Source of the DNA: Endozoicomonas sp. G2_1
GTDB taxonomy: Bacteria > Pseudomonadota > Gammaproteobacteria > Enterobacterales > Alteromonadaceae
Direction of reading: 5' to 3'
DNA: 64,000 nucleotides
Assembly (NCBI RefSeq): GCF_017744155.1
Contig: NZ_JAGHQT010000019.1
Location: 1 to 64,000 of the forward strand
The translations under genes and the position numbers were made by a program. The notes under the pieces are model-generated. The model made no database searches and had not been told where the DNA came from. It worked only from the letters and a program-made list of their open reading frames with translations. Of this stretch, positions 8,654-18,227 are shown piece after piece; within the stretch, counting starts at the first letter, position 1; each line of letters opens with the position of its first letter.

Positions 8654-9067
8654 TTAACTACATTGCCTAAGCGTTACCTTAAAACTAGCAAACTGACTGC
8701 TAGGAAATTTGTTAGTGAGTAAGTCAACGTATATGATTTTTCGAGCCATTAACTCAGATTTTAATACTTCACTGATGCAAATATAGTGTTTGGACAAGTT
8801 AACGTATTTAGCTTTTTGCACTTGATAGTCATCGGCAGACTTATCAATACCTTCGATGGCGATATCAAGAAATACTCCGGTTGTTTTGACATCAATGTAG
8901 ACTAAACTGGATATTTCTGGCTGGTCAGCTGCAATCAATTGCATATCGTTTTGCAACTGGCCTTGATTCGACATCGAATTAACAACGCCATAGATAGTTG
9001 TCGCCATAAATAAAACAGCCGCAATTAAAATTCTGTACTCTTTTATTGACCTTTTTTCACTTTGCAT
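8654..9067 (-). CDS. Hypothetical membrane-anchored protein
   Basis: 137 residues, not recognised. It has a basic cytoplasmic start (SEKRSIKEYR), one transmembrane helix at about 12-30, and a periplasmic domain of about 105 residues containing two cysteines (HYICISE and the C-terminal LRQCS) that could form a disulfide. It is convergent with proS and lies between two terminators, so it is transcribed alone. Confidence 0.6.
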   Translation of the reverse strand: MQSEKRSIKEYRILIAAVLFMATTIYGVVNSMSNQGQLQNDMQLIAADQPEISSLVYIDVKTTGVFLDIAIEGIDKSADDYQVQKAKYVNLSKHYICISEVLKSELMARKIIYVDLLTNKFPSSQFASFKVTLRQCS

Positions 9068-9140
9068 TGTTAAATCCGAATATATATTGTCTAGTTCAAA
9101 GTGTAAGTATGCTCATCAAGACAAACTAAATGTTACAGAT

Positions 9141-9178
9141 AAAAAAAATACCGAGTAGTAACCTACTCGGTATTTTAT
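9141..9178 (-). terminator. Terminator of fadR
   Basis: ATACCGAGTAG and CTACTCGGTAT form a stem of eleven pairs. The A8 on the left is a T8 on the minus strand directly after the fadR stop at 9197. Confidence 0.88.
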
Positions 9179-9196
9179 GTATAAAGACTAAAACTG

Positions 9197-9907
9197 CTAT
9201 TCAGCCAGTTCTTTTAGTACGTCATCTTTTAATTCTGACCACAATTTACCAGACTCAATACCGTAATTGCGGACCGCAAAAACCGCTTCGTCAAACTTGC
9301 CCGCTTCGGCAAGTTCAATCAAGCTTTCGTAATACTGGCGAGAAATTTCACGACCTTTAGGATGAGCAAAGTAGAGGGTACCTAAACGAGAATACAAACC
9401 TCTAAAGCCGTTAAGCACCAACAAATAAATAGGATTACCCGATGCAACAACTAGCTCTTTGTTAAGTCTGTAGTCAAACTCAGCAAAGGCTTCGCCAGTA
9501 TCTTCAGTATCGCGGTAAGCGTTCAACAGTTCAATGGTCTTTTCTGGGTTGTTTTTAATCGCACCACGCACGTAAATTGCGCTGATATTAGTGCGTGCTG
9601 ACATTAAGTTATCAACTAAGTCTGGAATGCCATCTTGATCAAGCTGTGCCAATGTTTCAAGAATGTTGAGGCTAGAAGTGTCCCAAAAATCATTCACCTT
9701 GGTCGGCTTGCCGTGTTTAATGGTTAACCACCCGTCGCGCGCTAGACGCTGCAGTACTTCGCGCAAGGTGGTACGAGTAACACCGATAAGCTCTGATAAT
9801 TCACGCTCAGCTGGCAAAATTGACCCAGGAGGAAAGCCGCCATTCCAGATAGATTCAACAATATATTGTTCAGCAAATCCCGCTGGACTTTGTGCTTTAA
9901 TAACCAT
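9197..9907 (-). CDS. fadR: Fatty acid metabolism transcriptional regulator FadR
   Basis: GntR-family regulator of 236 residues that represses fatty-acid degradation and activates unsaturated fatty-acid synthesis; long-chain acyl-CoA releases it from DNA. The N-terminal winged helix is nearly the E. coli sequence ([51 protein letters not shown]) and the C-terminal acyl-CoA domain has [13 protein letters not shown] and [10 protein letters not shown] chose the ATG at 9907, which matches the family start and has GGGG six bases before it, rather than a longer reading from 9928. It is divergent from nhaB, as in E. coli. Confidence 0.96.
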   Translation of the reverse strand: MVIKAQSPAGFAEQYIVESIWNGGFPPGSILPAERELSELIGVTRTTLREVLQRLARDGWLTIKHGKPTKVNDFWDTSSLNILETLAQLDQDGIPDLVDNLMSARTNISAIYVRGAIKNNPEKTIELLNAYRDTEDTGEAFAEFDYRLNKELVVASGNPIYLLVLNGFRGLYSRLGTLYFAHPKGREISRQYYESLIELAEAGKFDEAVFAVRNYGIESGKLWSELKDDVLKELAE

Positions 9908-9945
9908 AGCGCCCCAATAATTTATCATTCGATGGTAGTGTTACA

Positions 9946-9960
9946 ACTGATTGTACCAGA
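9946..9960 (-). promoter_or_regulatory. Candidate FadR operator
   Basis: TCTGGTACAATCAGT on the minus strand matches the palindromic FadR consensus (CTGGTnnnACCAG) with one change in the right half. It is 39 bp upstream of the fadR start, which fits autoregulation, and also faces nhaB. Confidence 0.6.
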
Positions 9961-10136
9961 AGAATACGCGGGTACAACTAAAGAAAAAACTAATCATTAA
10001 AATTTTTTACAGTAAGCGCTTAAAACTGCTGGAAATATTGTGCTATATTGCTGAGCGCAGATATTTAGAGATTGTCATATTCGATATCAAATCTGAACTT
10101 GAACAATTATCACACACTAATGGATAAAGGTTAGTT

Positions 10137-11726
10137 ATGCAGCAATCATTTGTGAGCGCTTTTTATAAAAACTTCCTTGGCAACTCGCCAGAGTGGTACA
10201 AATTAGCAATTATTGCTTTTTTAGTTATCAACCCGCTGATTTTCTTTTTTGTCAGCCCTTACGTCGCCGGTTGGGCACTCGTGTTAGAGTTTATTTTCAC
10301 CTTGGCAATGGCATTAAAATGTTACCCTTTACAACCAGGTGGTTTACTAGCGATAGAGGCCATCGCAATAGGCATGACCTCGCCCAAGCAAGTAATGCAC
10401 GAAGTTGCGATTAACATTGAAGTTATTTTACTGCTCGTGTTTATGGTAGCCGGCATCTACTTTATGAAGAATCTGCTGCTGTTTTTATTCACTAAAATCA
10501 TCACCAAAGTCAGATCAAAAACCACCGTTTCAGTGCTATTTTGTTTCGCCAGTGCCTTTTTATCGGCATTCTTAGATGCGTTAACCGTTATCGCGGTTAT
10601 TATCAGCGTAGCCGTTGGCTTTTACTCTGTGTACCACAAAGTTGCTTCAGGTAAGCATATTAACCACGATCACGATCACACCTGTGATAGCGGCGTTGCC
10701 GAGTACTCACGCGATGAGTTAGAAGCATTTCGCGCCTACCTTCGCAACTTATTGATGCACGCTGGTATCGGTACTGCTTTAGGCGGCGTTTGTACCATCG
10801 TTGGTGAGCCACAAAACTTAATTATTGGTCAGCAAGCCAACTGGCAGTTTGTCGAATTTGCCATCCGTATGGCACCAGTCACTGTCCCAGTGTTAATTGC
10901 CGGCTTGTTCACTTGTTTCTTACTAGAAAAAGTAAAATGGTTTGGTTACGGCGCTGAATTACCAGAAAACGTCCGTCAAATCTTAATTGATTTCGACAAA
11001 GACCAAACGTCGAAGCGCACTAAAAAAGACAACGTCAAGCTTGTTATGCAAGGTCTTGTCGGTATTTGGTTAATTATTGCTTTAGCGATGCACTTAGCCG
11101 CTGTTGGCTTAATTGGTTTGAGTGTTATCATTTTGGCGACATCATTTACCGGTGTCACTGACGAGCATCAACTTGGCCATGCCTTCGAAGAAGCCCTGCC
11201 ATTTACCGCCCTACTGACGGTTTTCTTCGCGGTAGTTGCCGTTATTATCGACCAACAACTATTTACGCCGGTAATCAACTGGGTACTGACTTACGAAGGC
11301 AATATGCAGTTAGTGATGTTCTACTTGGCTAATGGCTTCCTTTCTATGGTGTCAGACAACGTCTTTGTTGGTACCGTTTACATCACCGAAGTCAAAAAAG
11401 CGCTATTGGCAGGCCAAATTACTCGCGACCAATTTGACTTATTGGCGGTTGCCATCAACACAGGTACTAACTTACCGAGTGTCGCAACACCAAATGGCCA
11501 AGCTGCATTCTTGTTCTTATTAACCTCGGCCTTGGCACCGTTAATTCGCTTGTCATACGGTCGCATGGTAGTAATGGCCTTCCCATACACTATAGTCCTA
11601 ACCATTGTTGGTCTAATTTCAATTTATTCAGGCCTACTTGAGTCTAAGACACAAGACTTATACGAGGCTGGCTTAATTCACCACCATAAAGTGATTGAAG
11701 GCAACGACGCCGAAGGCCATCATTAA
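10137..11726 (+). CDS. nhaB: Na+/H+ antiporter NhaB
   Basis: Inner-membrane exchanger that expels sodium ions in exchange for protons. At 529 residues it is full length. It keeps strong E. coli-like blocks: [42 protein letters not shown], and [21 protein letters not shown], plus [11 protein letters not shown] in the C-terminal half. About a dozen hydrophobic helices are evident. A His/Asp-rich loop (NHDHDHTCD, about residue 175) and a His-rich C-terminus are extra features. It is divergent from fadR and followed by a terminator. Confidence 0.96.
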   Translation: MQQSFVSAFYKNFLGNSPEWYKLAIIAFLVINPLIFFFVSPYVAGWALVLEFIFTLAMALKCYPLQPGGLLAIEAIAIGMTSPKQVMHEVAINIEVILLLVFMVAGIYFMKNLLLFLFTKIITKVRSKTTVSVLFCFASAFLSAFLDALTVIAVIISVAVGFYSVYHKVASGKHINHDHDHTCDSGVAEYSRDELEAFRAYLRNLLMHAGIGTALGGVCTIVGEPQNLIIGQQANWQFVEFAIRMAPVTVPVLIAGLFTCFLLEKVKWFGYGAELPENVRQILIDFDKDQTSKRTKKDNVKLVMQGLVGIWLIIALAMHLAAVGLIGLSVIILATSFTGVTDEHQLGHAFEEALPFTALLTVFFAVVAVIIDQQLFTPVINWVLTYEGNMQLVMFYLANGFLSMVSDNVFVGTVYITEVKKALLAGQITRDQFDLLAVAINTGTNLPSVATPNGQAAFLFLLTSALAPLIRLSYGRMVVMAFPYTIVLTIVGLISIYSGLLESKTQDLYEAGLIHHHKVIEGNDAEGHH

Positions 11727-11741
11727 CCCTGAAAAATAAAT

Positions 11742-11767
11742 AAAAAGGCACCTCAGGGTGCCTTTTT
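11742..11767 (+). terminator. Terminator of nhaB
   Basis: AAAAAGGCACC and GGTGCCTTTTT form a perfect stem with a TCAG loop, 15 bp after the nhaB stop. Confidence 0.92.
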
Positions 11768-11799
11768 CGATTCACCACTTCAAATAGAGTAACAATATT

Positions 11800-12327
11800 T
11801 TGAAATTCATCAGTCAACTCGCCGTATCACCCAGAGCTTGGTTACTACTTGCGATTAGCGCGCTGGGATTAGAGCTTGCCGCGCTATACTTTCAGTACGC
11901 AATGGACTTAGCGCCATGTATTATGTGTATCTACCAACGCGTTGCGATCTGGGCAATATTTTTTGCCGGCGTCACGGGTTATTTTACTTCAGGACTTATC
12001 ATTGGCCGCATTGTCGCGTTTGGCTTGTGGGCGGTTGGTGCCATTTGGGGCTTAATCATCGCCTTAGAGCACGTAGAGATGCAATCGGCCAACCAAGGGC
12101 CGCTGTCATTTTTATTTAGTTGTGACATTGTGCCTAACTTCCCGAGTTGGGCGCCGTTACACGAATGGATTCCTGCGCTGTTTGAAGCTTCAGGTGATTG
12201 CGGTGAAATTAGTTGGCAGTTTTTGGGTCATAGTATGCCCGAGTGGATGGTTGTCGTTTACAGTGTTTACACAGCACTTTTTGCTGCAGTGCTTGTTGCT
12301 CGCCTAGTGGCGACTAAAAAGCCATAA
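11800..12327 (+). CDS. dsbB: Disulfide bond formation protein DsbB
   Basis: Four-helix inner-membrane protein (175 residues) that reoxidises DsbA and passes electrons to quinone. The first periplasmic pair Cys40-Cys43 is in [10 protein letters not shown]; the second pair is Cys108 and Cys134 in the second periplasmic loop. The start is a TTG at 11800 whose protein begins MKFISQLAV. The position after nhaB is the same as in E. coli, although a terminator separates them here. Confidence 0.95.
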   Translation: MKFISQLAVSPRAWLLLAISALGLELAALYFQYAMDLAPCIMCIYQRVAIWAIFFAGVTGYFTSGLIIGRIVAFGLWAVGAIWGLIIALEHVEMQSANQGPLSFLFSCDIVPNFPSWAPLHEWIPALFEASGDCGEISWQFLGHSMPEWMVVVYSVYTALFAAVLVARLVATKKP

Positions 12328-12413
12328 AGGCTAATAGCGGTTAAACGAGTATCCATTCAGCCAACAACAAATTCATTAATTCAGCGCAAAGCGGTAAAAT
12401 AAAATTTAAGATA

Positions 12414-12466
12414 AACGAGGCAACAGAGCTTTTTCTCACCTTAGGCATGTTATTGTCTCGTTTTTT
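12414..12466 (+). terminator. Probable terminator of dsbB
   Basis: AACGAGGCAA (12414-12423) pairs with TTGTCTCGTT (12453-12462) over ten positions with one G-T pair. The loop is long (29 bases) and a T6 run closes the structure. Confidence 0.55.
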
Positions 12467-12524
12467 GTAGATTAAAAAGCGTAAAAGTTAGAACGTTTAA
12501 ATATTAGAAAGCCCAGAGAACAAA

Positions 12525-13418
12525 ATGACCAAGACAATTTCGGTCGCAGCTGTCCAGCAAGCTAACACCAGTAATTCGCAAGATAATTTTAATCACAGCT
12601 GCCAACAAATTGTTCGCGCAGCTGAGCAAGGCGCGCAATTAGTGGTATTACAAGAGTTGCACAAGTCACTGTATTTTTGTCAGCAAGAAGACACCGACCA
12701 ATTTGACTTGGCTGAAACCATCCCGGGCCCGAGTACTGAGGCCCTATCTGCGCTTGCCAGTAAGCACAATATTGTTATTGTTGCCTCCCTTTTTGAAAAG
12801 CGCGCGACAGGCTTATACCACAACACTGCCGTGGTTATCGATAGCGATGGTTCCATTGCCGGTAAATACCGCAAAATGCACATTCCAGACGATCCTGGTT
12901 TCTACGAGAAGTTTTATTTCACACCCGGTGATATTGGTTTTGAACCGATTGATACTAGTATTGGCCGCTTGGGTGTATTAGTGTGTTGGGATCAATGGTT
13001 TCCTGAAGCCGCTCGATTAATGGCAATGGCGGGTGCTGAAATACTGATTTACCCCACAGCCATTGGCTGGGACTTAGCTGACAACAAGGCAGAACAACAA
13101 CGTCAATTAGACGCTTGGCTGATTAGCCAACGAGCGCACGCTGTTGCCAACGGCGTGCCGGTAATAAGCGTCAATCGCACCGGTTTTGAAGCTGATCCTA
13201 AAGCGACTGAGCCAAGTCACGGCATCCAATTTTGGGGCAATAGCTTTATCGCCGGGCCACAAGGCGAAATACTCGCTCAAGCCGATCAAGATAGTGAGCT
13301 TGTTTTAAGCGCTGTACTCGATATGGAGCGCAGCGAACAAATTCGCAGAATTTGGCCATATTTACGCGATAGACGAATTGATCACTACCAAGATCTCACT
13401 AAACTTTATCGCGATTAA
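12525..13418 (+). CDS. aguB: N-carbamoylputrescine amidase (nitrilase superfamily)
   Basis: Converts N-carbamoylputrescine to putrescine, CO2 and ammonia in the agmatine route to polyamines. 297 residues. The nitrilase triad is visible: Glu44 in LQELHKSLY, Lys117 in KYRKMHIPDD, and Cys154 in LVCWDQWFPEAARL. GFYEKFYFTPGD and IGWDLAD are typical of the plant and bacterial AguB group. The partner agmatine deiminase AguA is not beside it in this window, which is unusual because the two genes are often adjacent. Assignment within the nitrilase family is strong but substrate is by homology. Confidence 0.87.
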   Translation: MTKTISVAAVQQANTSNSQDNFNHSCQQIVRAAEQGAQLVVLQELHKSLYFCQQEDTDQFDLAETIPGPSTEALSALASKHNIVIVASLFEKRATGLYHNTAVVIDSDGSIAGKYRKMHIPDDPGFYEKFYFTPGDIGFEPIDTSIGRLGVLVCWDQWFPEAARLMAMAGAEILIYPTAIGWDLADNKAEQQRQLDAWLISQRAHAVANGVPVISVNRTGFEADPKATEPSHGIQFWGNSFIAGPQGEILAQADQDSELVLSAVLDMERSEQIRRIWPYLRDRRIDHYQDLTKLYRD

Positions 13419-13555
13419 ACTAATCGAGCGCTTACCACGTTAAACACGACTTGCCGTTTATCAACGATATTGGGCTTTAACGCGAGCAACATCCGAATTT
13501 AGTCACAACTAAAATGTCATCAAACAAGCGTCAGTAGCGCCATTAAAAGATTATT

Positions 13556-16500
13556 ATGAGTCAAGTAACACCGTTAACTACACCAATTATTCACACAAAC
13601 TCGTCAAACAACGGCGCAGCAGGCGACCGTAAATATTGGGCTAACTTACACGGTAGCAGTAGCAGCCTTGCGTTATACCAAGCAGCGAGACAGGCACAGG
13701 TGCCTTTTGTCTTAATTACTCACGATACCCCGAGCGCACTTAAATACGAACAAGAATTACAGCAGCTCAATCATGATCAGTTAACAATTTGTTTGTTTCC
13801 CGACTGGGAAACCCTGCCATTTGACAGCTTTTCACCGCATCAAGACATTATTTCTCAGCGGCTAGCGACCTTATATCAATTAACAAATCTCAAGCGCGGT
13901 ATTGTGATTGTGCCTATTTCAACACTGTCACATCGTCTCGCCCCTAAACAGTACCTCAAGGCCAATAGCTTGATGGTAAAAGTTGGCGACAACAAAGATT
14001 TACATCAGCTGCGTCAGGACTTAGAAGCCAGTGGTTACCGCCACGTTGACCAAGTGATGGAGCACGGTGAATTTTCAGCCCGAGGTGCAATTCTCGACTT
14101 ATTTCCAATGGGCAGCCAGCACCCGTACCGCTTAGACTTTTTCGACGATGAGATTGATGAAATCCGAGTGTTTGACCCTGATAGTCAACGCTCATTAGAA
14201 AAAATCACTCAAATAGCTTTACTGCCGGCACACGAATTTCCAACCGATAAAGACGGCATTAACCTGTTCCGTAGCCAGTATCGTCAACTATTCAACGGTA
14301 GTATCGATAAAGAATCGGTCTATCATCAGGTCAGCAATGGCGTGATGCCAGCAGGTATTGAATACTATTTGCCACTGTTTTTTGAGCAAACCGAGACCTT
14401 ATTTGATTACTTACAAGCCAGCTGTCAAATCGTCATCAGCGGTGACATTGATCACGCCCTCGAACAATATTGGCTCGATATCAATTATCGCTATGAAGAT
14501 AGGCGCTACGACCCTACTCGTCCTCTGTTGCCGCCAGAGCAATTATTTTTATCCAGTGAACAGTTATACACGGCATTAAAACCGTTTAACCGCATTAACC
14601 TGTTAGCGGCAACCGACCAAAGTAAGGCCGACAAAACCAACACCTTGAGTTTTGATGTTGCGCCATTGCCTGAATTAACAGTAAATCATCAACTCAAGCA
14701 ACCTTTTACGCTACTTGATCAATTTTTGACGACCAACGCCCCTAACAAGGTACTCTATATTGCCGAAAGCCAAGGGCGGCGAGAAAGCGTGCTTGATTTA
14801 CTCAAGCGCAACCAAATTAAACCAATTGAAGTCGCCAGTTTTGACCAGTTTATTAGCGGCGATGACAACCCGGCGATTTTAGTCAGTAGCCTCAGCCACG
14901 GCTTTACTTTTACTTTAAACGGCCAACAGCTGGCAGTAATCACCGAATCTGAACTACTTGGCGACCGAGTCAGACAAAGCCGCCGCCGGGGTAAACAGCA
15001 AGAATCAGCGGGCGATGTCATCTTTAAAAACTTGGCTGAGCTCTCAATTGGCCAACCCGTGGTTCATTTAGAGCACGGTATCGGTCGCTATTTGGGGTTG
15101 CAAACGCTAGAAACGGGCGGTTTGAGTACCGAGTTTTTAATGCTCAGTTATGCCAATGACGCCAAGCTCTATGTGCCCGTTTCTTCACTGCATTTAATTA
15201 GTCGCTATTCGGGCACTGATGGCGATAGCGCGCCACTGCACAAACTCGGCAATGACACTTGGTCGAAAGCCAAGAAAAAAGCTGCGGAAAAAGTGAAAGA
15301 TGTCGCCGCTGAGTTACTCGATGTCTATGCAAAACGCGCCAGTCATCAAGGTTATGGTTTTAATATCAACGAAGCCGAACAACAAGCCTTTGCCGACAGT
15401 TTTGGCTTTGAAGAAACCACCGATCAAGAACAAGCCATCGCCGCCGTGCTCAAAGATATGCGCGCGCCAAATGCGATGGACAGATTAGTGTGTGGTGATG
15501 TTGGCTTTGGTAAAACCGAAGTGGCAATGCGCGCGGCATTTACCGCGGTTAACGACGGCAAACAGGTGGCACTGCTGGTGCCTACTACCCTATTGGCACA
15601 GCAACATTTTGAAAACTTCCGCGATCGCTTTGCCAACTGGCCAGTCAACATTGAAGTACTATCGCGTTTTAAAACGCCTAAAGAGCAAAAGGCCGTGATC
15701 AGTCAGGTTGAAAATGGCCAAGTCGATATTTTAGTCGGCACCCATAAATTACTGCAAAGTGATATTCGTTATCACGATCTCGGTTTGTTAATTGTTGATG
15801 AAGAACATCGCTTTGGCGTAAAACAGAAAGAAAAAATCAAAAAGATTCGCGCCAATGTCGATATCTTAACCTTGACTGCCACACCGATTCCCAGAACCTT
15901 GAATATGGCCATGGGTGGCATGCGTGATTTATCGATTATCGCAACACCACCGGCCAAGCGACTGGCAGTAAAAACATTTGTTCGTGAACGAGAAGACGCT
16001 TTGATCAGAGAAGCCATTTTGCGTGAAATATTGCGCGGTGGTCAGGTTTACTTCTTACACAATAATGTCGATACCATCGAAAAAACCGCACTCGATATTC
16101 AAGCCCTAGTGCCTGAGGCCAAAATCACCACGGCTCACGGTCAAATGCGCGAACGAGAACTTGAGCGCGTTATGAGTGACTTTTACCATCAGCGCTTTAA
16201 CGTGATTGTTTGTACAACCATTATTGAAACGGGTATTGACGTGCCAACCGCCAATACCATTATTATGGACCGAGCCGATCACTTAGGTTTAGCTCAATTG
16301 CACCAGTTGCGCGGTCGCGTTGGTCGCTCGCATCACCAAGCATACGCGTATATGTTGACGCCACATGAAAAACGCATGACCAAAGACGCGAAAAAACGCC
16401 TCGACGCCATTGCTAATTTAGAAGACTTAGGCGCGGGCTTTATGTTAGCGACTCACGACTTGGAAATTCGCGGTGCTGGTGAGCTCCTCGGTGAAGAGCA

Positions 16501-17050
16501 AAGTGGCCAAATGAGCCAAATCGGGTTTAGCTTGTATATGGAAATGCTCGATCAAGCGGTCACGTCATTAAAAGAAGGCAAACAGCCATCGCTAGACCAG
16601 CTAAATGCCAAGCAAACAGAAGTCGACTTGCGTATACCTGCACTACTGCCAGATGACTATATTTTTGATGTCAGCTTGCGCTTAAGCATATACAAGCGCA
16701 TTGCCAGTGCCAAAGACAATAATGCTCTTGACGATATTCAAATTGAACTTATCGACCGTTTTGGCTTATTGCCACAGGCAACCAAAAATTTAGTACAGCA
16801 GGCTAAATTAAAACTCAAAGCGCAAACCTTGGGCATTCGTAAAATTGAAGCGGGCCCAGAGTCAGGCGCGGTTGAATTTAGTGATAACACCACGGTTGAT
16901 CCCACTCAGATTATTGGTTTAATGCAAAAACAGCCGAATGTTTATAAAATGGAAGGGGCTAATAAGCTTAAATTTATCAAGCGCTCTGACGATGCTAAGA
17001 GCCGTTTTACCTTAGTAACGGGTCTATTAAATGAGCTAGCCAAACGCTAG
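13556..17050 (+). CDS. mfd: Transcription-repair coupling factor Mfd
   Basis: 1164-residue ATP-dependent translocase that removes RNA polymerase stalled at DNA damage and recruits UvrA. Order of domains: UvrB-like N-terminal region (LFPDWETLPFDSFSPH), RNA-polymerase-interacting domain (VVHLEHGIGRY), superfamily 2 helicase with Walker A GDVGFGKTEVA and Walker B LIVDEEHRFG, TATPIPRTLNMA, then the TRG motif region and C-terminal D7 domain. The N-terminus carries an extra polar stretch of about 20 residues before the conserved part. It has no close operon partner. Confidence 0.97.
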   Translation: MSQVTPLTTPIIHTNSSNNGAAGDRKYWANLHGSSSSLALYQAARQAQVPFVLITHDTPSALKYEQELQQLNHDQLTICLFPDWETLPFDSFSPHQDIISQRLATLYQLTNLKRGIVIVPISTLSHRLAPKQYLKANSLMVKVGDNKDLHQLRQDLEASGYRHVDQVMEHGEFSARGAILDLFPMGSQHPYRLDFFDDEIDEIRVFDPDSQRSLEKITQIALLPAHEFPTDKDGINLFRSQYRQLFNGSIDKESVYHQVSNGVMPAGIEYYLPLFFEQTETLFDYLQASCQIVISGDIDHALEQYWLDINYRYEDRRYDPTRPLLPPEQLFLSSEQLYTALKPFNRINLLAATDQSKADKTNTLSFDVAPLPELTVNHQLKQPFTLLDQFLTTNAPNKVLYIAESQGRRESVLDLLKRNQIKPIEVASFDQFISGDDNPAILVSSLSHGFTFTLNGQQLAVITESELLGDRVRQSRRRGKQQESAGDVIFKNLAELSIGQPVVHLEHGIGRYLGLQTLETGGLSTEFLMLSYANDAKLYVPVSSLHLISRYSGTDGDSAPLHKLGNDTWSKAKKKAAEKVKDVAAELLDVYAKRASHQGYGFNINEAEQQAFADSFGFEETTDQEQAIAAVLKDMRAPNAMDRLVCGDVGFGKTEVAMRAAFTAVNDGKQVALLVPTTLLAQQHFENFRDRFANWPVNIEVLSRFKTPKEQKAVISQVENGQVDILVGTHKLLQSDIRYHDLGLLIVDEEHRFGVKQKEKIKKIRANVDILTLTATPIPRTLNMAMGGMRDLSIIATPPAKRLAVKTFVREREDALIREAILREILRGGQVYFLHNNVDTIEKTALDIQALVPEAKITTAHGQMRERELERVMSDFYHQRFNVIVCTTIIETGIDVPTANTIIMDRADHLGLAQLHQLRGRVGRSHHQAYAYMLTPHEKRMTKDAKKRLDAIANLEDLGAGFMLATHDLEIRGAGELLGEEQSGQMSQIGFSLYMEMLDQAVTSLKEGKQPSLDQLNAKQTEVDLRIPALLPDDYIFDVSLRLSIYKRIASAKDNNALDDIQIELIDRFGLLPQATKNLVQQAKLKLKAQTLGIRKIEAGPESGAVEFSDNTTVDPTQIIGLMQKQPNVYKMEGANKLKFIKRSDDAKSRFTLVTGLLNELAKR

Positions 17051-17128
17051 CTCATACCCTGCCGCTAGCTATTTTACGTTAACGATGGGTAAATTAAGCT
17101 GGTAAAAATTTAAAACAGGTGCACAAGT

Positions 17129-17413
17129 ATGGCGATTACTCGAATCAATCGATTTCAAGCAGCGGATGAAAACTCTACCCCGTTGAAAAATCTACTCGAA
17201 CAACTGGTGCCGATAATTAAGAATATCGATGGCTGCATTGATTGCCAATTACTTTGTCACTATCACGATTGTGACCACTTTTTGATGATTGAAACTTGGC
17301 AAAGTATTGAGGCACATCAACAGGCAATAAAGCATATCCCCCAAGAGCAATTGCAATTGGCGATGAAGTTACTCGGAGCACCACCCAAAGGCGATTACTA
17401 CCACATAAGTTAG
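17129..17413 (+). CDS. Antibiotic biosynthesis monooxygenase (ABM)-like small protein
   Basis: 94 residues with the ferredoxin-like dimeric alpha-beta barrel pattern of ABM proteins: AITRINRFQAA, a central helix (LKNLLEQLVPIIKNI), DGCIDCQLL, HFLMIETWQSIEAHQQAIKH and a short C-terminal helix. Members range from quinol monooxygenases to heme-degrading or purely structural proteins, and the substrate cannot be read here. Two CxxC-like cysteines (CIDC) may be incidental. It starts 78 bp after mfd on the same strand. Confidence 0.7.
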   Translation: MAITRINRFQAADENSTPLKNLLEQLVPIIKNIDGCIDCQLLCHYHDCDHFLMIETWQSIEAHQQAIKHIPQEQLQLAMKLLGAPPKGDYYHIS

Positions 17414-17602
17414 TTTCACTCACAAAACACCACAAAACGTAATTGCTTTTGATTGTTATTTACAATAACCTATAAACTCCAATGCTTTGATAGTTATAAT
17501 CTAACTACAACATTTACTACAAGGAAGTCGAGTAAGTAATCATGCATTTTGCCCATTTCATTGCCCTTCCTTATTTGCAATTTACTAAACGGACGAACAA
17601 TT

Positions 17603-18166
17603 ATGAGAGCAATCCCATTATTTTGCGCATTAACTATATCTTTAAGTTCAAGTCTAGCACTTGCTGAAGTTAATCAGCACACGCTAGGCATAGGCTATGA
17701 AATAGGCACCGCGGATGTTTCACAAGACAGCGACGTTGACAACATCGATTTTGATATTGGTCAGGTAAACCTTGTTTATAACTATCATTTAAACGAAAAC
17801 TGGGCACTTCAAACCAACTACTTAATTGGCAGAAGTGACTCTTTCAATTTGACATTTGGCAATATATTTAGCGATAACAAGGTTGATTACAACAGTATTG
17901 CTATCAGTGTCAGAGGCGCGCTACCAATCTCAAGTAGTTCAAATATATATGCTGCAGTTGGTGGTCATAGATACGACTACGAAGTGACTGACAAAAGTGC
18001 GAGCAACATTTTATCAGACGACGATGGCTTTAGTTTTACTGGTGAATTAGGTCTAGAAGTAAGTTTTAATGACAGCTTTGGTGGTTTTATAAATTATCGG
18101 TACATGAAACTAGGCTCAGAATTAGAATTTAATGCAATTGGCGCAGGTGTCACTTACAGTTTTTAG
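17603..18166 (+). CDS. Outer-membrane beta-barrel protein (OmpA/OprF-N-like, 8 strands)
   Basis: 187 residues: signal peptide ending ALAEV near residue 20, then alternating amphipathic strands (HTLGIGYEIG, QVNLVYNYHLNENWALQTNYLIG, NSIAISVRGALPI, NIYAAVGGHRYDYE, FSFTGELGLEVSF, FGGFINYRYMKLG) and a C-terminal strand ending in Phe (GVTYSF), the BAM recognition signal. There is no OmpA peptidoglycan domain. I chose the ATG at 17603 over a TTG reading from 17549 because it directly begins the signal peptide. Role unknown. Confidence 0.75.
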   Translation: MRAIPLFCALTISLSSSLALAEVNQHTLGIGYEIGTADVSQDSDVDNIDFDIGQVNLVYNYHLNENWALQTNYLIGRSDSFNLTFGNIFSDNKVDYNSIAISVRGALPISSSSNIYAAVGGHRYDYEVTDKSASNILSDDDGFSFTGELGLEVSFNDSFGGFINYRYMKLGSELEFNAIGAGVTYSF

Positions 18167-18227
18167 TGCGCAATTGATGGTTGATCAAGTTACCTTCACA
18201 ACAAAACATCCTGCCGTGGTAATTTGA

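Noticed and set aside
9907-9928. FadR start at 9928
   Set aside because: The ATG at 9907 gives the conserved [13 protein letters not shown] start with a ribosome binding site.
10660-10690. His/Asp-rich loop of NhaB as a frameshift
   Set aside because: Frame is intact before and after; it is a variable cytoplasmic loop.
17549-17602. N-terminal extension of the outer-membrane protein
   Set aside because: It uses a TTG and would place residues before the signal peptide.
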